From Bacillus nitratireducens (GTDB lineage: Bacteria > Bacillota > Bacilli > Bacillales > Bacillaceae_G), in the NCBI RefSeq assembly GCF_001884135.1, contig NZ_MAOC01000076.1, forward strand, positions 1 to 64,000: a stretch of DNA of 64,000 nt, in the 5' to 3' direction. The notes under the pieces are model-generated. The model was given only the letters and a program-made list of their open reading frames with translations. It searched no databases and was not told the origin of the DNA. Below are positions 26,567 through 36,051 of the stretch, in pieces. The first letter of the stretch is position 1. Every line of letters starts with the position of its first letter. Made by a program: the position numbers and the translations under genes.

Positions 26567-27184
26567 CTATCCTACATGAAGTTCCCTCTCTAATTCTTGT
26601 AAAAAAATTTCTCTTTTTTGTTCATTTTGAACATATATCGACTTTAATACTTCTTGCAATAATATATTTTTCTGCCTTTTCTCTACTTGTAATTCTTTCA
26701 CTTTTATTCTAACTTCATATAAAAAATCAAGATATGATTCATAGTTCTCATCATATTTATTTGCAATATCATCACGAATTTTTTTTGCAAGTTTCGGACT
26801 AGCCCCTCCAGTAGAAACAGCTACATTAAGCAATCCGCGATGAATTGCCGCCGGAAAATGAACATTTCCACTTTCCGGATTCGTAATAACATTTACCAAT
26901 TGATTTGCCGAGGCATCTTCAGCAATTTGTTCATTTAGTACCGAATCGCTAGTCGCTGCAACTACTAAAAAAGCATCGTCGATATCGCTTTTCTCATACT
27001 CCCTTTGATACCAACGAATTTGCTTTTCTTCTACAAGTTTTACTAAATTCGCATCTAATTCTGTACTTATCACAATTATATCCGCGCCTTGTTTTAGTAA
27101 GGGAACAATTTTAAACCCTGCTACTTTCCCTCCACCAATGACAACTACACGTTTCTTATCAACTCGCACTGTAAGTGGATACAT
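26567..27184 (-). CDS. sirC: Precorrin-2 dehydrogenase (siroheme synthase, NAD-binding)
   Basis: This encodes 205 residues. The N-terminal Rossmann motif VVVIGGGKVAGFKIVPLL (~13-30) is followed by the TNPESGNVHFPA and STGGASPKLAKKIRD motifs of the Met8/SirC family. It oxidises precorrin-2 to sirohydrochlorin with NAD. Last gene of the operon; its start lies inside the end of sirB (26-nt overlap). Confidence 0.9.
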   Translation of the reverse strand: MYPLTVRVDKKRVVVIGGGKVAGFKIVPLLKQGADIIVISTELDANLVKLVEEKQIRWYQREYEKSDIDDAFLVVAATSDSVLNEQIAEDASANQLVNVITNPESGNVHFPAAIHRGLLNVAVSTGGASPKLAKKIRDDIANKYDENYESYLDFLYEVRIKVKELQVEKRQKNILLQEVLKSIYVQNEQKREIFLQELERELHVG

Positions 27185-27911
27185 ATTGTTCCCCCTCCAA
27201 TATTCCCTCTGTTTTCTGAATTAACATCTCTCGAAACGCTTCATTCTTCCCTAAATATGGACTTATTTTTATCTCTTCCAACTCATATTGACGCACTTCT
27301 TTCTCAACATGTTTCATAAGTAAGCCTGTAAACAATAAATAAGGTAGTACAACAACGCTCTTTTCTTTTCGTTCTACAACTTCCCTCAATTTCTCCTCAA
27401 ACTTTGGCTCCGCAGCTGCTAAATAACAAATTTCCACCTCTTTAATGTTCTCTTCTTTTTGAAATAAAGAAGAGATCCACTTCATGTCTTGTAAAGTTTC
27501 CGGATCACTGCTTCCTCTTGCAACGAGCAAAAGTGTTACTTCTTCTTCATAGTCTTTAATGCCACTTCCGTTATATACCGCTTTTACAAGCACTTCTGAT
27601 ACACCAAATGGATTACCATACACTATTTTGATACCCGGATATTCCTCGTTTAACTTTCGTAATTCAAGCGGAATATCTTTCTTTACATGTCCTGCCGCTA
27701 ATAAAAAAACAGGAATAGCGACAATCTCTGTAGCACCACGCTTCACACATGTACGAAATCCTTCTTCAATAGAAGGACTCGCTAGCTCTAAAAAACAAAC
27801 TTCTTGAATATTTGCCTCTACACGGTTCATACATGACGTAATAAATGCAACCGCTTCTTCTTTTGCTGCTTTCAAACGACTTCCATGACATATATACAAA
27901 ACAGCCTTCAT
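27159..27911 (-). CDS. sirB: Sirohydrochlorin ferrochelatase (CbiX family)
   Basis: ATG 27911 (after GGAG) is chosen over an in-frame codon at 27926 and yields 250 residues. Two CbiX-like halves are visible: the N-terminal AVLYICHGSR with metal-binding His, and a second half starting LLLVARGSSDPE. It inserts Fe2+ into sirohydrochlorin to give siroheme, the cofactor of the sulfite reductase of this operon. It begins 1 nt after the SUMT stop. Confidence 0.9.
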   Translation of the reverse strand: MKAVLYICHGSRLKAAKEEAVAFITSCMNRVEANIQEVCFLELASPSIEEGFRTCVKRGATEIVAIPVFLLAAGHVKKDIPLELRKLNEEYPGIKIVYGNPFGVSEVLVKAVYNGSGIKDYEEEVTLLLVARGSSDPETLQDMKWISSLFQKEENIKEVEICYLAAAEPKFEEKLREVVERKEKSVVVLPYLLFTGLLMKHVEKEVRQYELEEIKISPYLGKNEAFREMLIQKTEGILEGEQYVSTYSAS

Positions 27912-27912
27912 T

Positions 27913-28689
27913 TTACAATACTCCACTTACTGGATATGCATTTTCCGCTTGTTTCTCAAACCAATGTATCTTTTCTCGAAAACGGACAACTTCTCCAATA
28001 ATAATCATACTTGGATTTTGAATTTTTTCTTTTTTAGCAACATCTATAATTGTTCCTAACGTCCCTGTAACAGTACGCTGCATAGATGTCGTCCCCCACT
28101 CAATGATAGCGGCAGGTGTACTTAGATCTTTTCCATATTTTATAAGTTGTTCACATATATAAGGTAAATTACTAACCCCCATATAGACCGCTAATGTATC
28201 CACACCTTTAGCTAAACTTTCCCACTTCACTTCCTCTTCAGCATCTTCTTTCCGATGCCCTGTCACAATAGCAAAACTTGCACTTGCATCGCGGTGCGTT
28301 ACTGGAATTCCAGCGTAAGCAGGAGCAGCTATACCAGCTGAAATACCAGGAATAATTTCAAATGGGATACTTTGCTTCGCTAACGCTTCAGCTTCTTCTC
28401 CACCTCTTCCAAATACAAATGGATCTCCACCCTTAAGTCTCGTTACAACTTTTCCTTTTTTCGCATATTTAATAAGAAATGTGTTAATTGTCTCTTGCTT
28501 CATCGTGTGATAATTTGGGAGTTTCCCACAATAAATTAAATCCGCTTCAGGCTTTGCATAAGAAAGCAATTCTTTATTTACGAGACGATCGTACAAAATA
28601 ACATCCGCCTTCTCGATGCATCTCAACCCTTTAACAGTAATTAAATCCGGATCACCAGGACCCGCCCCAACGATATAAACCTTCCCCAT
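27913..28689 (-). CDS. cobA: Uroporphyrinogen-III C-methyltransferase (SUMT)
   Basis: This encodes 258 residues. The SAM-binding start GKVYIVGAGPGDPDLIT, VTRLKGGDPFVFGRGGEEA (~88-106) and the GISAGIAAPAYAGIPVTHR motif are classical. It makes precorrin-2, the first step of siroheme synthesis. Two ATGs are adjacent (28692, 28689); the second has better spacing to GGAG. Confidence 0.92.
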   Translation of the reverse strand: MGKVYIVGAGPGDPDLITVKGLRCIEKADVILYDRLVNKELLSYAKPEADLIYCGKLPNYHTMKQETINTFLIKYAKKGKVVTRLKGGDPFVFGRGGEEAEALAKQSIPFEIIPGISAGIAAPAYAGIPVTHRDASASFAIVTGHRKEDAEEEVKWESLAKGVDTLAVYMGVSNLPYICEQLIKYGKDLSTPAAIIEWGTTSMQRTVTGTLGTIIDVAKKEKIQNPSMIIIGEVVRFREKIHWFEKQAENAYPVSGVL

Positions 28690-28773
28690 CATCTCTCCTC
28701 ATTTCTACTATAAAATGAAACTTCCACTCTTCATCACGAATGGAAGTTACTATTATTTCGTATTACATGTTCT

Positions 28774-28974
28774 CTACTCATGAATAACAAATGCCGCTCC
28801 TTTTCGAATCTTCTTTTTTTCAAACAAAGAAATCTCTTTCACTTCTGGTAACGGTAAAAAATGTTTTTCAAGCTCAATTTCCGCAAGCTTAAATGCCTGT
28901 TCTTCACTCTGAGCAACGACAACAATTGGAACAATACTGTTTACTAATACAGCTTCAAATCGATATAAGTCCAT
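28774..28974 (-). CDS. Small DUF3906-type protein of the sulfur operon
   Basis: This encodes 66 residues beginning MDLYRFEAVLVNSIVPIVVV. It resembles DUF3906 members found beside sulfite reductase genes in Bacillaceae. It lies 9 bp after the reductase gene; a hairpin without a T-run (about 28717-28752) separates it from cobA. Function is unknown; a role in reductase assembly or siroheme delivery is only a guess from context. Confidence 0.65.
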   Translation of the reverse strand: MDLYRFEAVLVNSIVPIVVVAQSEEQAFKLAEIELEKHFLPLPEVKEISLFEKKKIRKGAAFVIHE

Positions 28975-28983
28975 ATTGCCCTC

Positions 28984-30606
28984 CTAAGACGCTATTACTT
29001 CTTCTAATACACGATTTAGTACAATTTGTAATTCTTCCACTCCAACACGTCCGACGAAATCATAAAACGTTTCGGCTAGTAGTTTATTCTTTTGGAAATA
29101 ATTCAAAAATGATACGAGAACATCAGGCAAATCTTCTCCATCTATTTTCCCTTTTAACTTTTCGTTATATGCTCCTCCGTCTAATAGCGTTCCGCCTACA
29201 TATATTTCAAACGCCTCAACGATTCCCTTTTCCTTCGTTTTCAGTTTTATCCCTTGCAAACCAATATCAGCAATTTGACGTTGACCACATGAGTTCGGGC
29301 ATCCTACCATATGAATTCGAACTGGAACATCGAGTGCGATTTGTGTATCTAAGTACTCTGCGATTTTACGTAATCTTTCTTTCGTTTCTACTAACGCAAG
29401 ATTGCAATATTCAATACCAGTACATGAAACCGCATGACCAATAAACGATTTCGGATTTGCTGAAATTGCTTCAAACAACGGTTCACTTAATAATCCTGCA
29501 ACATTTTCTGGCGGAACATTCGGAATAATGAAGTTTTGTGAGTTACAAGTACGAATTTGCCCGTTTCCATATTGCTTTGCAATTCTAGCAATCTCAAACA
29601 TTTCTTCTGCATGTAAACGCCCTACCGGCACATTAAAACCGACATATTTTAACCCTTCTTGTTTTTGATCTTGGACGCCATAAAAGTATCCTGCATTCCA
29701 TCCTTTGAGTGCACTTTCCCCTTTACTTTGCAATGGTCCTGTATACTCTATTAGTTTCTCTTTAAATTTCTCCGCACCCCAGTCAGCAACAAGAAATTTC
29801 AAACGTGCTAAATGACGTTTTTCACGATATCCAAAATCACGGAATATAGTAGCAATTGCAATTGCTATCCCCTTCACTTCTTCTGGTAAAACGAATACAT
29901 CTAATTCTTCCGCTAAGTATGGACGAGCTGATAATCCTCCGCCTATTTTTATATGAAACCCAACCTTTTTCTCACCATTTATTTCTTTCGTAGCAGGTGT
30001 AAACGCCACACAGTTAATCTCTGCATTTGCTGAATTATAAATGTTAGAACTAATAGACATTTTGAATTTACGTGGTAGATTAGAAAACTCTTCATTATGT
30101 TGGAAGTAATCGTATATTTCTTTAACAATCGATGTTGTATCAAATAGTTCATTTCCATCAATTCCAGCAAGTGGATTTCCCGTAATATTACGCGTAATAT
30201 CACCGCATGCCCCCGCTGAAGATAAACCAACTCTAGCTAGCCTCTTAAAAATATCCGGAATTTGCCCAATTTCTAACCAATGAAACTGAATCGCCTGTCT
30301 TGTCGTAATATCTAACACATCACGCCCATAATCTTTAGCAATGGAAGCCAGCACCTCTGCCTGCGCATTTGTAATAATTCCAGAAGGAATGTTGACACGC
30401 ATCATAAAATAGCCCGCTTCTTTTGGTCTTTGCAAATACAATCCCGCCCATTTAAAAGCGTCCCACTCTTCTTTCGGAATAGATTCAAATCCATTCTCCG
30501 CATAGTAAGGAATATCATTAAAGATTTCTAATCCGTCTTTCTCTAATTTCTTTTTCTCTGTTTGATTTAATTTTTCATTATTAGCCCACACTTTTTCATA
30601 ACTCAT
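28984..30606 (-). CDS. Siroheme/[4Fe-4S] assimilatory sulfite reductase (nitrite/sulfite reductase family)
   Basis: This encodes 540 residues. Two ferredoxin-like/SiR halves are present; the cluster and siroheme ligands appear as SCTGIEYC and GCPNSCG in the C-terminal third, and TRQAIQFHW and RNITGNPLAG bind siroheme. Ferredoxin-type one-subunit enzymes reduce sulfite to sulfide with six electrons. Position between cysC and siroheme genes makes sulfite rather than nitrite the likely substrate. Confidence 0.88.
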   Translation of the reverse strand: MSYEKVWANNEKLNQTEKKKLEKDGLEIFNDIPYYAENGFESIPKEEWDAFKWAGLYLQRPKEAGYFMMRVNIPSGIITNAQAEVLASIAKDYGRDVLDITTRQAIQFHWLEIGQIPDIFKRLARVGLSSAGACGDITRNITGNPLAGIDGNELFDTTSIVKEIYDYFQHNEEFSNLPRKFKMSISSNIYNSANAEINCVAFTPATKEINGEKKVGFHIKIGGGLSARPYLAEELDVFVLPEEVKGIAIAIATIFRDFGYREKRHLARLKFLVADWGAEKFKEKLIEYTGPLQSKGESALKGWNAGYFYGVQDQKQEGLKYVGFNVPVGRLHAEEMFEIARIAKQYGNGQIRTCNSQNFIIPNVPPENVAGLLSEPLFEAISANPKSFIGHAVSCTGIEYCNLALVETKERLRKIAEYLDTQIALDVPVRIHMVGCPNSCGQRQIADIGLQGIKLKTKEKGIVEAFEIYVGGTLLDGGAYNEKLKGKIDGEDLPDVLVSFLNYFQKNKLLAETFYDFVGRVGVEELQIVLNRVLEEVIAS

Positions 30607-30617
30607 CTTTTATCCCC

Positions 30618-31211
30618 CTATATGAAACTACGCTCTTGTAAGTACTTCACAATTTGTTCTGCACATTCTTCAATAGAATACTTGTGCGTTTCTACAATTA
30701 ATTCTGCTTGTTTTGGTTCCTCATACGGTGAATCGATACCTGTAAACTCTTTAATATCACCTTTTCTTGCCTTTTTATAAAGTCCTTTCGGATCGCGTTT
30801 CTCACACTCTTCAATTGGACATTTTACAAACACTTCTATAAACTCATCCGCTATCAAAAGGTCTCTAACTTGTTTTCGGTCTACTCGAAATGGTGAAATA
30901 AACGCTGTAAGGACAACAGTTCCTTGATCAACAAATAGCTTCGCCACTTCACCAATACGTCTTATATTTTCCATACGATCACTTTCAGAAAAACCTAAAT
31001 CTTTATTTAAACCTTGGCGAATATTATCCCCATCTAGCACATAATTTCCGATATTCTTTTCAAACAGTTTACGAGCAACCGCATTCGCTACTGTAGATTT
31101 ACCCGAAGCAGATAAACCAGTAAACCAAACTACAAAACTGTGATGCCCATTCTTCACTCTTCTCTCATCTTTTGAAACAGAAGCTGTATGCCAAGTAATA
31201 TTCGTATCCAT
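30618..31211 (-). CDS. cysC: Adenylylsulfate (APS) kinase
   Basis: This encodes 197 residues. P-loop GLSASGKST (32-40), DGDNIRQGLNKDLGFS and the ISPFRVDRKQVR lid are all present. It phosphorylates APS to PAPS using ATP. It starts 12 bp after sat in the sulfate assimilation operon. Confidence 0.95.
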   Translation of the reverse strand: MDTNITWHTASVSKDERRVKNGHHSFVVWFTGLSASGKSTVANAVARKLFEKNIGNYVLDGDNIRQGLNKDLGFSESDRMENIRRIGEVAKLFVDQGTVVLTAFISPFRVDRKQVRDLLIADEFIEVFVKCPIEECEKRDPKGLYKKARKGDIKEFTGIDSPYEEPKQAELIVETHKYSIEECAEQIVKYLQERSFI

Positions 31212-31223
31212 CTCATTCTCTCC

Positions 31224-32363
31224 CTATTCTGTTACTACTTCTTTTTTCAGACCTTTAATTAGCACTTCCACTACTTCTTTACGACTAAATGTACTTGGCG
31301 GAATCTCACCATTCCTTAACATTTCTCGTACTTTCGTACCTGATAAGATGACACGGTCTTCTTTTCCATGCGGACACGTTTTCGTTGAAGCCATCGCTTC
31401 ACATTTCGTACAGTAAAAACTATGTTCAAAAAATAGCGGCGTAATTCCTAACTCTTCTACTGTAAAGTTCGTAAAAATTTCTTGTGCTTCATAAGTCCCA
31501 TAATAATCTCCTACTCCTGCATGATCGCGCCCTACAATAAAGTGGGTACAACCAAAGTTCTTTCTTACTAGTGCATGAAATATCGCTTCCCTTGGTCCTG
31601 CGTAACGCATTGCTGCAGGAAATACGCCTAAAAAGACACGGTTTTTCGGATAATAGTTTTGAAGCAGTGCTTCATAGCTTTCCATCCTTACATCAGCAGG
31701 AATATCATCTGACTTCGTTTCCCCAACGAGTGGATTTAAAAAGAGACCGTCTACAATTTCAAGAGCAGACTTTTGAATATACTCATGGGCACGATGTACT
31801 GGGTTTCTCGTTTGAAATCCGACTACTGTTTTCCAACCACGGTTTTTAAATTCTTCTCTCGTTTCAATTGGATCTAAATGATAAGAAGGAAATGGATTAT
31901 TCCCAAAACGTTTTGTAAGAATAATAGCTCCTCCAACGTAAACATTTGGTCGTTCATATAATTTCTTCACTCCTGGATGGGCCTCATCCGTCGTTTTATA
32001 TACAAGTAACGCCTCTTTTTCTTTATCAGGTACAAAAATATCTTCTATTTGAATGACACCATATACATTTCCATCGTTAACAAGTTTTACTTCCTCTCCG
32101 GCTTTCAGACTTTTTGCTACTTCTTCTGTTACTGGTAATGTAATCGGTATACTCCATACGCTACCATTTGCTAAACGAAGCGTTTCTACGACCGAATCAT
32201 AATCTTCCTTCCCTAAAAAACCAGTAAGCGGGCTATATGCCCCTGTTGCCAACAGTTCTAAGTCACTTAACGCAATATTGTCTAGTTTAATTTCTTTTTC
32301 AATTTGTGATACGTTGTATGTCTCATCTACACGGTTTATTAATTCGTTGTTTCTTGTACTCAT
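31224..32363 (-). CDS. sat: Sulfate adenylyltransferase (ATP sulfurylase)
   Basis: This encodes 379 residues. The nucleotide-binding [12 protein letters not shown] (around residue 191) and [12 protein letters not shown] motifs are intact, and [16 protein letters not shown] looks like the zinc site of bacterial Sat. It activates sulfate to APS. Strong RBS AGAGGGG. It is second in the operon after cysH. Confidence 0.95.
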   Translation of the reverse strand: MSTRNNELINRVDETYNVSQIEKEIKLDNIALSDLELLATGAYSPLTGFLGKEDYDSVVETLRLANGSVWSIPITLPVTEEVAKSLKAGEEVKLVNDGNVYGVIQIEDIFVPDKEKEALLVYKTTDEAHPGVKKLYERPNVYVGGAIILTKRFGNNPFPSYHLDPIETREEFKNRGWKTVVGFQTRNPVHRAHEYIQKSALEIVDGLFLNPLVGETKSDDIPADVRMESYEALLQNYYPKNRVFLGVFPAAMRYAGPREAIFHALVRKNFGCTHFIVGRDHAGVGDYYGTYEAQEIFTNFTVEELGITPLFFEHSFYCTKCEAMASTKTCPHGKEDRVILSGTKVREMLRNGEIPPSTFSRKEVVEVLIKGLKKEVVTE

Positions 32364-32401
32364 TTTCTATATCCCCTCTTAGCTTTATTTCAAGATTCAC
32401 C

Positions 32402-33106
32402 TTATTGATAATGAAGACCACATTCTGTTTTCACTTTCCCAGCCCATCTACCATCTCTTGAATCACCACCATCTCCTACAGGTAGCGTACATTTCTCACA
32501 CCCAATACTCGGATAGCCAACATCATGCAATGGGTTATACGGCAAACTATGTTTGTATACATATCGCCACACTTCTTTCCACGTCCAATGAATAAGTGGA
32601 CAAACTTTAATAGATTGAAAGCGATGATCTTGATTTATAAACTTTGTATGCTTACGCGTTTCTGATTGTTCCCTTCTTAAGCCCGATATCCACGCTTTTT
32701 CCGCTGCTAATGATTTTTCTAACGGTAAAATTTTTCTAATCTTACAACAAAGATTCGGATTACTTTCCCATAACTTCTCACCATGTAACTTCGCTTGTTC
32801 ATCAAGTGTAAGTTCCGGCTGTTTTTCCATAATATTCAATGAAGGAAATCTTTCTCGCACTTTTTGAATTAATTCATACGTTTCTTGAAAATGAACATTT
32901 GTATCCAAAAATACAACTTTAGCAGATGGATTTACTTGGTTTATAAGGTGCAGTAATACCATACCTTCTACTCCAAAGCTACATGCGTATACAATCTCAT
33001 CCTTATACTCTTTATAAGCCCAACTTAATACTGACAGTGCGCCTTTCGTTTCATCTTCTTCCGAAAATGAAACACTATTTTCTTTCCACGTTTCGTACGT
33101 CAACAT
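32402..33106 (-). CDS. cysH: APS/PAPS reductase
   Basis: This encodes 234 residues. The N-terminal SFGVEG PP-loop and the cysteine set CC (120-121) and CxxC (203, 206) of the [4Fe-4S] type are visible, with catalytic Cys229 in KTECGLH. Such enzymes reduce APS (in Bacillus also PAPS) to sulfite with thioredoxin. It follows yezD and an S-box; unlike the B. subtilis cysH operon no sulfate permease gene follows. Confidence 0.93.
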   Translation of the reverse strand: MLTYETWKENSVSFSEEDETKGALSVLSWAYKEYKDEIVYACSFGVEGMVLLHLINQVNPSAKVVFLDTNVHFQETYELIQKVRERFPSLNIMEKQPELTLDEQAKLHGEKLWESNPNLCCKIRKILPLEKSLAAEKAWISGLRREQSETRKHTKFINQDHRFQSIKVCPLIHWTWKEVWRYVYKHSLPYNPLHDVGYPSIGCEKCTLPVGDGGDSRDGRWAGKVKTECGLHYQ

Positions 33107-33125
33107 ATTTTTTCCCCCTGTAAAA

Positions 33126-33178
33126 GCAAAAAGACGGCTTTAACCTATTAAAAATAGATTAAAACCGCCTCTAGTTTT
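33126..33178 (-). terminator. Hairpin/partial terminator between yezD and cysH
   Basis: A long stem (GGCGGTTTTAATCTA with TAGGTTAAAGCCGTC, several G-U pairs) is followed by TTTTT on the minus strand. It should reduce read-through from yezD into cysH or protect the 5' end of a processed cysH mRNA. Confidence 0.6.
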
Positions 33179-33193
33179 TCTAGTCAGCGCTTT

Positions 33194-33337
33194 TTACTTT
33201 AAACGTACTTTTTCACTTTTTTCTAATTGAATCACTTTTCCATCTTGCACAACAATTGTAATTGAGCCATATTTCATATCAGCAAGCATCGCTTGAATTT
33301 TCTCAGATACTTCATCAAAATGTTCCCGTACACTCAC
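33194..33337 (-). CDS. yezD: YezD family small protein (DUF2292)
   Basis: This encodes 47 residues from GTG 33337, 8 nt after a GGGGGG ribosome site; begins MSVREHFDEVSEKI and contains YGSITIVVQDGKVIQLEKSE, the family hallmark. It is the first gene after the SAM riboswitch, ahead of cysH. YezD-type proteins cluster with sulfur assimilation genes; biochemical role is not known. Confidence 0.8.
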   Translation of the reverse strand: MSVREHFDEVSEKIQAMLADMKYGSITIVVQDGKVIQLEKSEKVRLK

Positions 33338-33361
33338 GCGAACAGCCCCCCTTTTTATTCA

Positions 33362-33516
33362 TAAAAAAAATCTTTCCCATTTCGAAAAGACTGTTCGGTA
33401 ATATATTTTACCTTATCTTTCAAAATGGACTCCATTTTGCTGGATTTAGCACCTTGCTTTCTATAAGCAGGTTGCCGAGCTTCGTAGGGCCAGTTCCCTC
33501 AGCTTCTCTTGATAAG
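33362..33516 (-). promoter_or_regulatory. SAM-I riboswitch (S-box) with terminator for the sulfate assimilation operon
   Basis: On the minus strand CTTATCAAGAG, CTGAGGGAACTGGCCC, GAAGCTCGGCAACC, GGTGCTAAATCC and closing GATAAG (33516-33412) are the canonical aptamer. A terminator TCTTTTC/GGGAAAGA with eight Ts follows (33392-33362). High SAM should stop transcription before yezD-cysH. Confidence 0.93.
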
Positions 33517-33596
33517 CTTTGTATTTGTATTTTATCACAATTCTGATTTTTTTCAATCCTAGTTTTCCGATATATTTAATTATTTTTATTTTTTAA

Positions 33597-33625
33597 AAGG
33601 AGTTGCCTTTACTAGACAACTCCTT
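33597..33625 (-). terminator. Terminator of lysA
   Basis: AAGGAGTTG pairs with CAACTCCTT; TTTT follows on the minus strand. Confidence 0.8.
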
Positions 33626-33634
33626 CTTTCTCAT

Positions 33635-34951
33635 TCACACCAGCTCTTTAATACGTATGCGATCGTTCCCAATGATATTTTCATATGTTTCACGTTCTAC
33701 GACAATTTGTGACGTCCCGCCTTTTGCAAAGACGACAGCTGGTCTACGAATACGATTATAATTATTCGCCATCGAGTACCCATATGCCCCCGTACAAGAA
33801 ATTGCTAGTAAATCAGAAGGAGCAACTTGCGGTAAGTTAATATCCCAAATCAGCATATCTCCACTTTCACAGCATTTCCCAGCAATCGAAACGAGTTCCT
33901 CATTCTCATCATTCCCTCGATTCGCCAACATCGCCTCATAACGCGCTCCATATAGAGCAGGTCTTAAATTATCTGTCATCCCACCATCGACTGAAACATA
34001 TTTCCGAATACCAGGAATCTCTTTCACCGCTCCAACTGTATAAATTGTTGTTCCCGCATCACCTACGATACTACGACCTGGTTCAATCCATATTTCTGGA
34101 AGCGGGTATTCACATACTGTAAACTGCTCTCTTATCGTACTTGTTACAGCGTGCACATACGTTTCAAGTGTTAACGGTGTATCTGACTCCGTATAACGTA
34201 TACCGAAACCTCCGCCCACATTCAATACTTTCACTACATAGTTTGTTCGCTCTCTCACTTCCTCTAAAAATTGACGTAATACTTCAATTGCTCGAACAAA
34301 ACCAGCCGTTTCGAATATTTGTGATCCAATGTGCGAGTGAATTCCTAGCACATTATAATTTGATTTTTGCAAAGCTAGCTCAATTGCTTGCATCGCTTGA
34401 CCATTTGAAACACCAAATCCAAATTTCGAATCCTCTTGACCTGTTGTTATATATTCGTGTGTATGTGCCTCTACTCCTGGCGTTACACGGATTAATATGT
34501 TCACAAACTTTCCATGTTGCACTGCTAAATCATGTAAGATTTCTAATTCCAAGAAATTATCTACGACAAAACAACCTATATTCGCCTGAAGAGCCATCAC
34601 GATCTCTTCTTCTGTTTTATTATTGCCGTGAAAATGAATGCGCGATGCTGGAAATCCTGCTTGAAGCGCCGTATATAATTCCCCTCCAGAAACAACATCT
34701 AATGACATATTCTCTTCACGAGCTACTCGGCACATCTCCATGCACAAGAACGCCTTGCTTGCATATGCTACTTGATAAGAGAAACCACTTTCTTTAAAAG
34801 CACGATGAAACGCGCGGCACTTTCCTCGAATAGACTCTTCATCGTATACATAAAGTGGTGTTCCGTATTGTTTTGCTAGCTGCGTCGTATCGCACCCACC
34901 AATTTCTAAGTGTCCTTGCCCATTGATTCGGCTTGTGCCGTGTAAATACAT
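33635..34951 (-). CDS. lysA: Diaminopimelate decarboxylase
   Basis: ATG 34951 follows GGGAGG; the frame is open to 34984 without an RBS. The product is 438 residues, a fold-type III PLP enzyme: VAYASKAF carries the Schiff-base lysine, HSHIGSQIF and GGGFGIRY bind PLP phosphate, EPGRSIVG and CESGDML (catalytic Cys) with GAYGYSMANNYN complete the site. It decarboxylates meso-DAP to lysine. It is preceded by a lysine riboswitch. Confidence 0.95.
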   Translation of the reverse strand: MYLHGTSRINGQGHLEIGGCDTTQLAKQYGTPLYVYDEESIRGKCRAFHRAFKESGFSYQVAYASKAFLCMEMCRVAREENMSLDVVSGGELYTALQAGFPASRIHFHGNNKTEEEIVMALQANIGCFVVDNFLELEILHDLAVQHGKFVNILIRVTPGVEAHTHEYITTGQEDSKFGFGVSNGQAMQAIELALQKSNYNVLGIHSHIGSQIFETAGFVRAIEVLRQFLEEVRERTNYVVKVLNVGGGFGIRYTESDTPLTLETYVHAVTSTIREQFTVCEYPLPEIWIEPGRSIVGDAGTTIYTVGAVKEIPGIRKYVSVDGGMTDNLRPALYGARYEAMLANRGNDENEELVSIAGKCCESGDMLIWDINLPQVAPSDLLAISCTGAYGYSMANNYNRIRRPAVVFAKGGTSQIVVERETYENIIGNDRIRIKELV

Positions 34952-35027
34952 TTGAATTCCTCCCTTATTTCCTCTAAAACTCATAACCCCAATCTGCTAT
35001 TCATTGCAGCACGCTTTTAGATAGACA

Positions 35028-35330
35028 AAAAACGCGCGGAACAATGTTCACACGCGTTTCTTATTAGGAAAAATATATATTGAAAAAATAAACGAGTTGT
35101 TATCTCCTCAAAATAAGAAACCGCATCAACATCTCCAAATAGCTCTCCATAAAATAAATCTTATGACAGTACTACATTTATTCAATGCAGTCCCAATATA
35201 TGAATAAGATGGTTATTCTTATATTTCGGCAATAGTCCCTTTCAACCTATGATCACAGATTCCATTAAATCTCCCATAGTTTACTCTTTCCTATCGCGGC
35301 CTCTACCTTTGAGAGTAGATGAGGTAAGTC
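35028..35330 (-). promoter_or_regulatory. Lysine riboswitch (L-box) with terminator upstream of lysA
   Basis: On the minus strand GTAGAGGCCGCGAT, GGTTGAAAGGGACTATTGCCG (core split across the junction), ATATTGGGACTGCAT, TACTGTCAT and GGAGAGCTATTTGGAGATG match the L-box core (about 35330 to 35120). The terminator AAACGCG...CGCGTTTTTT is at 35059-35028. Lysine binding should stop lysA transcription. Confidence 0.92.
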
Positions 35331-35402
35331 TATTTAATTTTCAAACATCTAATTGTTGCTATTAACAATACCAAAGGACCATTTTATTTGTCAAACAATT
35401 TT

Positions 35403-35798
35403 TTATATTGTTTTTTTACAGTTTAATTTTGTATCATTTGGTAAGCGCTTTACTGAAACCTTTGTCACTTCCCATTCGCCCTCTTCGTTATTAAATGTAA
35501 TCGTTACCTTCTCAAATGGTGGAGCAATTTTCCCAGCAACACGTTCATACTTCGTTACTTCAATACTCGCTTGAAATAAATATGTACCACTATACACTTT
35601 TTTTAAACTAATAATTTTAGGACATTGATAAGGCTTCAAGCTCCCATATTGTTTTTCAATTGCTTTATTTATTTTCGGAAATAAAACAGAATAAAGGGCA
35701 TCTTCCATAAGAGGTGCATCATATTGTGCTACCGACACACTCGGTGAAGCAAAAAGTATAACACTACTGCATACTATAAAATATAATAATTTTCGCAT
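35403..35798 (-). CDS. Secreted DUF3888 family protein
   Basis: ATG 35798 follows CGGAGG; the frame continues upstream to 35852 without an RBS. It encodes 131 residues with a signal peptide (~1-24, ending SVSVA). The body starts YDAPLMEDALYSVLFPKI, typical of DUF3888, and has two Cys that may form a disulfide. Function is unknown. Confidence 0.75.
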   Translation of the reverse strand: MRKLLYFIVCSSVILFASPSVSVAQYDAPLMEDALYSVLFPKINKAIEKQYGSLKPYQCPKIISLKKVYSGTYLFQASIEVTKYERVAGKIAPPFEKVTITFNNEEGEWEVTKVSVKRLPNDTKLNCKKTI

Positions 35799-36051
35799 TA
35801 TAACCTCCGTTTTATTACTCGATTCTTTCTGTGCACGATAATTATCATACATAGAAACTCCGTTTTATTGTCTCCCACTGCCCTTTTTCTACTCAATTAT
35901 TATAAAAAAGCCCACAACTCTCTTTTATTTTCGTATAATGATACTCATAGTATAATAAACATAATAATAAAGGACTGTTCGTATATATAAAATGAGGCGC
36001 TAATCAAACCGGCTCACAAGAACTGTCATGCTTTTAGGAGAGGAGTATATT

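Noticed and set aside
35438-35455. Palindromic GTAAGCGCTTTAC resembling cre
   Set aside because: Two consensus mismatches and inside the coding end of the DUF3888 gene.
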